Source of the DNA: Actinomycetes bacterium
Lineage (GTDB): Bacteria > Actinomycetota > Coriobacteriia > Coriobacteriales > Eggerthellaceae
Reading direction: 5' to 3'
Assembly: GCA_023460315.1 (NCBI GenBank)
Contig: JAEWQO010000107.1
Location: 1 to 8,360, forward strand
Length of the DNA stretch: 8,360 bases
Positions 5,365-8,360 of the stretch are shown here, piece after piece; the stretch's first letter is position 1, and each line of letters opens with the position of its first letter. The notes beneath the pieces are model-generated. The model ran no database searches, was not told the origin of the DNA, and saw only the letters and a list, made by a program, of their open reading frames with translations. Position numbers and translations under genes: made by a program.

Positions 5365-7776
5365 TTAGGCTTTTACGACTTCGCAGATGTTCGTGTGCTG
5401 CGGGTTGCCCTTGGAGAGCGGAGAGGGACGCTGGGTCGTGAGCGTGTTGATGCTCCCGCCCTGATCCACCCCATTCTCGTCGGCATCGAACCAAGCACCT
5501 TGTGACACGGCCACAACGCCGGGCACAACGCGGGGGGTCACTTTTGCAAGAAGCTCGATCTCGCCAAACTCATTTTTGACCCGGACCTTGTCTCCTTGTG
5601 CAATGTCGCGCGTCTCGGCATCCACCGGGTTCACCCAGGCTTCCTGAGGATTAACCTCCTTGAGCTCCGGTATAAAGCCCCACGAGGAATGGATCCGGCC
5701 ACGATAATGAAAGCCCGACAGCAGAAGCGGATAGTCATCGGTCGTATTTTCAACCCCATACCATTCAGGTATATAGACAGGAATGGGAGGCAAGGTGTCC
5801 ATGCCGGACAGCGTGTCGCCTTCTTTGAACTCCCATCCCTTGGTGAAATCAAGGACCTTTGCAGAAAAGATCTCAATTTTCCCAGAAGGAGTGTCCAGCG
5901 CGCTTCCCGTGGGATCCTTGCGGAACTTTTCCATGGAGACGACGGGATCGTACTTTCTTGTATACACGCCCATCTCAACCGCTTCATCCCATGTCGGGAG
6001 CTTGGTGTCTTTGACGCGGGACTTTTCGTACAGTTCCTTGATCCACTCTTCCTCGGTCTTGCCTTCGGTGAATTGGTCAAGCACATCGAATTTCTCCGCC
6101 ATGAGCGATGCCATCTCATAGGCCGTCTTGCGCTCAAACTTCGGCGTGGTGCAGGCGGTGCCGGTGATCATGTAACCGGTGTCGCTGCCAGTTGCGATCT
6201 GGGATGCCTGCTCAAAGCGGAACAGGTCGGGCAAAACGACGTCAGCGTACATCATCGAGTCGCACATGACCGTATCAATGCCCAAGATGAATTCGCACTT
6301 GCTTTCATCGACGAGCACTTCGTGGGATCGGTTGATGCTGGCATGCTGATTGGTCAGGCAATTGCCAGCATAGTTGATCATGTACTTGATGTTCACCTTG
6401 AGCGCGTCGGCGTTTTTCACGCCAGCGTTCTTCGACGTCATCTCTGTGCCATGGTCGATCGCATCGGTGAAGAGGAAGCAGGGAATAGAGGTCTTCACCG
6501 GGTTGGTCCCGGCCGACAACGAACCGAGCGTCGGGCTGTTGCGAGCCTCACGGGTGCCATTGTTTGTGCCAGGCAAGCCAACCTGGCCGACGAGACAAGG
6601 CAGCGCCATGATGGCCCATGCTGTCCATTCGCCATTGCTGCGACGCTGCGGTCCCCAGCCTTGGTTCACATACAGCGGCTTGGTGGTGCCCACCTCTTCA
6701 GCGAGGGTTTCGATGCGGTCAGCCGGAATGCCGGTGATCTTGGCAGCCCATTCGGGCGTCTTTTCCACCTTGTCGTAACCGATCCCCATGACATAGTCGT
6801 GGTATGACATGTTCTTACCCTTGTATGCTTCGGGCATGGTCTCTTCGTCATAGCCAACGCAATAGGTGTGCAAGAAATCGATGTCTACCAGATCATGCTC
6901 GATGAGATAGTGGGCGATGCCCGCCACCAACGCGGCGTCCGTGCCCGGATTGATGGGCAGCCACTGCTCGGAATGACCAGAGATGGAATCGTTCATCCGG
7001 TAGTCAATCAGGTATATTTTGGCACCGGTGCGCTCACGCAGATGCACCCAATCATAGTGGGTGGTCAAACCGCCCTGACGTGTTTCTGTGGGGCTCGAGC
7101 CGAAGACGAGCACAAGCTTTGCATCCTCAGCAGCGCTGAGCGAACTGCCGTCTGCCTGTTTCGTGCCATACATATACGGCGTGATGCAGGATATCTGAGC
7201 CGTGGAGTAGCTGTTATAAAAGTTCAGATAGCCCCCCACCAAGTTCAGGAAGCGATTAAACGGACGAGAGGTCGTGGCCGAAACGCCCGTTGCATAGGGC
7301 ACGTACACGGCCTCATTGCCATATTGGTCTATGACTTCCTTCAGCTTGCTGGCAGCAAGGTCAATTGCCTCGTCCCAGCTGATCTGTTCATATTTTCCCT
7401 CGCCGCGCTTGGATCCTTCGACACGCTTCATGGGATAGTTGATACGGTCAGGACTGTTCATCCACCGGCGATAGCTGCGGCCACGCAAACAGGCCCTCGG
7501 CTGAGGGTCGTCGAAGCTGGCGTCTGCGCTCGTGTAGGTGTCGACCCATACGACTTCGTCATCCTTCACGTGAAACTTCAGGCTGCAGCGTCCTGGACAG
7601 TTGATGGCACAATGGCCCCACGTGGTTGTCTCTTCGGTTTCCGCATGCGCCTGTGGCGCACCGTTTCCGAAAAGCGAATCTGTCGCTGCAACGGTGCCAC
7701 CAACGGCCGCCAAGGCGCCAAGCGCTCCTGTCGTCTTCATAAAAGAACGACGGCTCATGCTCATGGCATCTGACAT
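5365..7776 (-). CDS. dmsA: DmsA-type molybdopterin oxidoreductase catalytic subunit, Tat-exported
   Basis: This terminal reductase subunit carries bis-molybdopterin guanine dinucleotide and one [4Fe-4S] cluster. It is exported folded by Tat and faces the outside of the membrane. From the ATG at 7776 (AAGGGGGAG five bases upstream) it has 803 residues, close to E. coli DmsA. An in-frame extension to 7884 has no ribosome site. The Tat motif is SRRSFMK (8-14), with probable cleavage after AHA at 43-45. Cluster ligands are Cys56, Cys60, Cys64 and Cys96 (C-x3-C-x3-C-x31-C). ISWDEAIDLA (132-141) and YSTAQ (190-194) follow; Ser191 is the likely molybdenum ligand by analogy with DmsA. The C-terminal dinucleotide-binding domain holds YPLLLSGFHYRGRIHSSW and ends near NICEVVKA. 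It heads the operon. DMSO is the family's typical acceptor, but methionine sulfoxide, TMAO or a gut-derived acceptor are possible, since Eggerthellaceae carry many such paralogues. Confidence 0.93.
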   Translation of the reverse strand: MSDAMSMSRRSFMKTTGALGALAAVGGTVAATDSLFGNGAPQAHAETEETTTWGHCAINCPGRCSLKFHVKDDEVVWVDTYTSADASFDDPQPRACLRGRSYRRWMNSPDRINYPMKRVEGSKRGEGKYEQISWDEAIDLAASKLKEVIDQYGNEAVYVPYATGVSATTSRPFNRFLNLVGGYLNFYNSYSTAQISCITPYMYGTKQADGSSLSAAEDAKLVLVFGSSPTETRQGGLTTHYDWVHLRERTGAKIYLIDYRMNDSISGHSEQWLPINPGTDAALVAGIAHYLIEHDLVDIDFLHTYCVGYDEETMPEAYKGKNMSYHDYVMGIGYDKVEKTPEWAAKITGIPADRIETLAEEVGTTKPLYVNQGWGPQRRSNGEWTAWAIMALPCLVGQVGLPGTNNGTREARNSPTLGSLSAGTNPVKTSIPCFLFTDAIDHGTEMTSKNAGVKNADALKVNIKYMINYAGNCLTNQHASINRSHEVLVDESKCEFILGIDTVMCDSMMYADVVLPDLFRFEQASQIATGSDTGYMITGTACTTPKFERKTAYEMASLMAEKFDVLDQFTEGKTEEEWIKELYEKSRVKDTKLPTWDEAVEMGVYTRKYDPVVSMEKFRKDPTGSALDTPSGKIEIFSAKVLDFTKGWEFKEGDTLSGMDTLPPIPVYIPEWYGVENTTDDYPLLLSGFHYRGRIHSSWGFIPELKEVNPQEAWVNPVDAETRDIAQGDKVRVKNEFGEIELLAKVTPRVVPGVVAVSQGAWFDADENGVDQGGSINTLTTQRPSPLSKGNPQHTNICEVVKA

Positions 7777-7832
7777 TGCACTCCCCCTTTTCTCTTTTTT
7801 CTCTTCGCCCGTCTTCGTCGATACCCGTCTCT

Positions 7833-7904
7833 CGGATATCGAACCTACCTCGTCTCTCTCGGGCGCATACCTTCGCCACTTCAAGAAGCTAGCGAATATC
7901 GAAC
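7833..7904. repeat. Two copies of a 12-bp motif in the dmsA leader
   Basis: CGGATATCGAAC (7833-7844) and CGAATATCGAAC (7893-7904) differ at one base and start exactly 60 bp apart, in the presumed untranslated leader of dmsA. They might be regulator sites or a local duplication. No function is known to me. Confidence 0.4.
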
Positions 7905-7935
7905 AGCCTCACCATACCCATCCACGAGTATCCCG

Positions 7936-7952
7936 TGTCACATAAAATATGC
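7936..7952. promoter_or_regulatory. Regulatory half-site in the dmsA upstream region
   Basis: TGTCACAT, five bases, ATGCG reads on the plus strand. It repeats the left arm of the palindrome 45 bp away. It also keeps the TCACAT-N5-ATG pattern of the repeats before the molybdoenzyme fragment at the left end. A possible minus-strand -10 (GATACT) lies just downstream, so the site would overlap the dmsA promoter. Confidence 0.45.
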
Positions 7953-7979
7953 GAATTTAGTATCATGCCTGTTCAAAAG

Positions 7980-8005
7980 CTGTCACATGTTTAAATATGT
8001 GACAG
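7980..8005. promoter_or_regulatory. 26-bp near-perfect palindrome, operator candidate for dmsA
   Basis: The arms CTGTCACAT (7980-7988) and ATGTGACAG (7997-8005) are exact inverted copies. The centre TTTAAA (7990-7995) is also palindromic, so only the pair 7989/7996 fails to match. It lies about 204 bp upstream of the dmsA start codon. No T-run follows and the centre is AT-rich, so a protein-binding dyad is more likely than a terminator. The arms point opposite to CRP/FNR half-sites (TGTGA-N6-TCACA), so it is not a standard site of that family. The cognate regulator is not in this window. Confidence 0.6.
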
Positions 8006-8240
8006 ACGAAAGCCTTTCCAAAGCACTTCGGACAACCCATCAGTTCGTCTTGGAAAAGATTGAGCCACTCATAAATATGCCAAACACGTAATCTGACAGT
8101 CACGAAGGCGCTCCTGCGCCACTGCGTCTGCCGAAGTTCGCTATACTGCTCACACAGAGTCAGCCCGCTTCAGGTTCGTCCAATCGTCACATCAAGGGAG
8201 CATGTTGAAACCCGCACACCTCATGCAGATCTTCAAATCA
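8006..8240. other. Non-coding stretch upstream of dmsA
   Basis: No convincing gene is seen. It holds a small GGCGC-tcct-GCGCC hairpin (8107-8120) and a -10-like TATACT (8142-8147, plus strand). The latter sits in the same TTCG-CTATACT setting as the promoter of the 64-aa gene, but without a clear -35 element. Confidence 0.4.
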
Positions 8241-8242
8241 TG

Positions 8243-8360
8243 AACCACCCTTCAAAAGGGTGGTTTGCTCAAGGCCTATAAGGCCAAGGGGTGCTGGCAG
8301 CGTCTCAAGGCGCTTGCCTTTCGCTTTGCTCAAGCCGTATCGCCCTTGACTCGTCGCAGC
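8243..8360 (+). mobile_element. Candidate end of an IS200/IS605-type element or a palindromic repeat
   Basis: AACCACCCTT (8243-8252) and AAGGGTGGTT (8256-8265) form a perfect 10-bp stem with a 3-nt loop. TTTGCTCAAGGCC follows. The 10-mer TTTGCTCAAG recurs at 8325-8334, and AAGGCC occurs twice around a TAT at 8272-8285. A strong subterminal hairpin followed by such a tail resembles, from memory, the transposon ends recognised by Y1 (HUH) transposases. No transposase lies in the window; it would be to the right. The alternatives are a stand-alone palindromic repeat or a Rho-independent terminator on the plus strand. Confidence 0.4.

Noticed and set aside
5596..6807. Plus-strand open frame of 403 codons
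   Set aside because: It is antisense to dmsA, whose frame carries the conserved domains, and has no family signature or good ribosome site.
6868..7773. Plus-strand open frame of 301 codons
   Set aside because: It is antisense to the N-terminal part of dmsA including the Tat signal and cysteine motif, with no independent support.
7777..7884. N-terminal extension of DmsA by 36 residues
   Set aside because: The extension would place a long charged stretch before the Tat signal and has no ribosome site, whereas the ATG at 7776 has a strong one.
8201..8242. Thirteen-codon ORF (ATG to TGA) with an AGGGAG ribosome-like site
   Set aside because: It is too short and has no recognisable peptide motif. 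It abuts the hairpin and is best explained by chance.
1..8360. CRISPR arrays, tRNA and rRNA genes, riboswitches
   Set aside because: No regularly spaced repeats of CRISPR length, no cloverleaf and no recognisable riboswitch core were seen on either strand.

Overview
The window looks like a chromosomal segment of an anaerobic actinobacterium of the Coriobacteriia, most probably Eggerthellaceae (Eggerthella, Gordonibacter, Slackia or Adlercreutzia-like). This is inferred from three things: moderately high GC, Tat-exported molybdoenzymes at two places within 8 kb, and a dms-type operon with two membrane anchors. No RNA gene or taxonomic marker is present, so the family assignment is an inference.

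Right half (about 2222-7776, minus strand): a five-gene respiratory operon read right to left. It encodes a Tat-exported molybdopterin catalytic subunit (DmsA), a four-cluster ferredoxin-like electron-transfer subunit (DmsB), an eight-helix quinol-oxidising anchor (DmsC), a cytoplasmic DmsD/TorD-family maturation chaperone, and a second, divergent DmsC-type anchor. A strong hairpin followed by a T-rich stretch lies between the first dmsC and dmsD and probably sets the expression ratio of the structural genes to the last two. The complex should pass electrons from menaquinol, through the anchor and DmsB, to an S- or N-oxide-like acceptor at the molybdenum site. The actual acceptor cannot be read from sequence.

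Middle (about 887-2149): a minus-strand HhH-GPD DNA-3-methyladenine glycosylase with its own terminator, and a divergent plus-strand 64-residue protein of unknown function. Their shared intergenic region carries a clear -10 box, a small inverted repeat and a Met-Gly-stop mini-ORF with a near-perfect Shine-Dalgarno sequence.

Left end (1-726): the N-terminal 145 codons of a second, different Tat-exported molybdopterin oxidoreductase. It is truncated after the iron-sulfur domain, so it is a remnant or a disrupted gene. Its upstream region holds two copies of a 17-bp element 56 bp apart.

Right end (7777-8360): the dmsA upstream region, with a 26-bp near-perfect palindrome and a second related half-site. 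Beyond it, a very strong 10-bp hairpin and a duplicated 10-mer look like the end of a mobile element of the IS200/IS605 kind, or a stand-alone palindromic repeat. The most interesting non-coding signal is a shared core (T-R-TCACAT followed by ATG a few bases later) upstream of both molybdoenzyme genes. It suggests one regulator, or one regulator family, acting at both.
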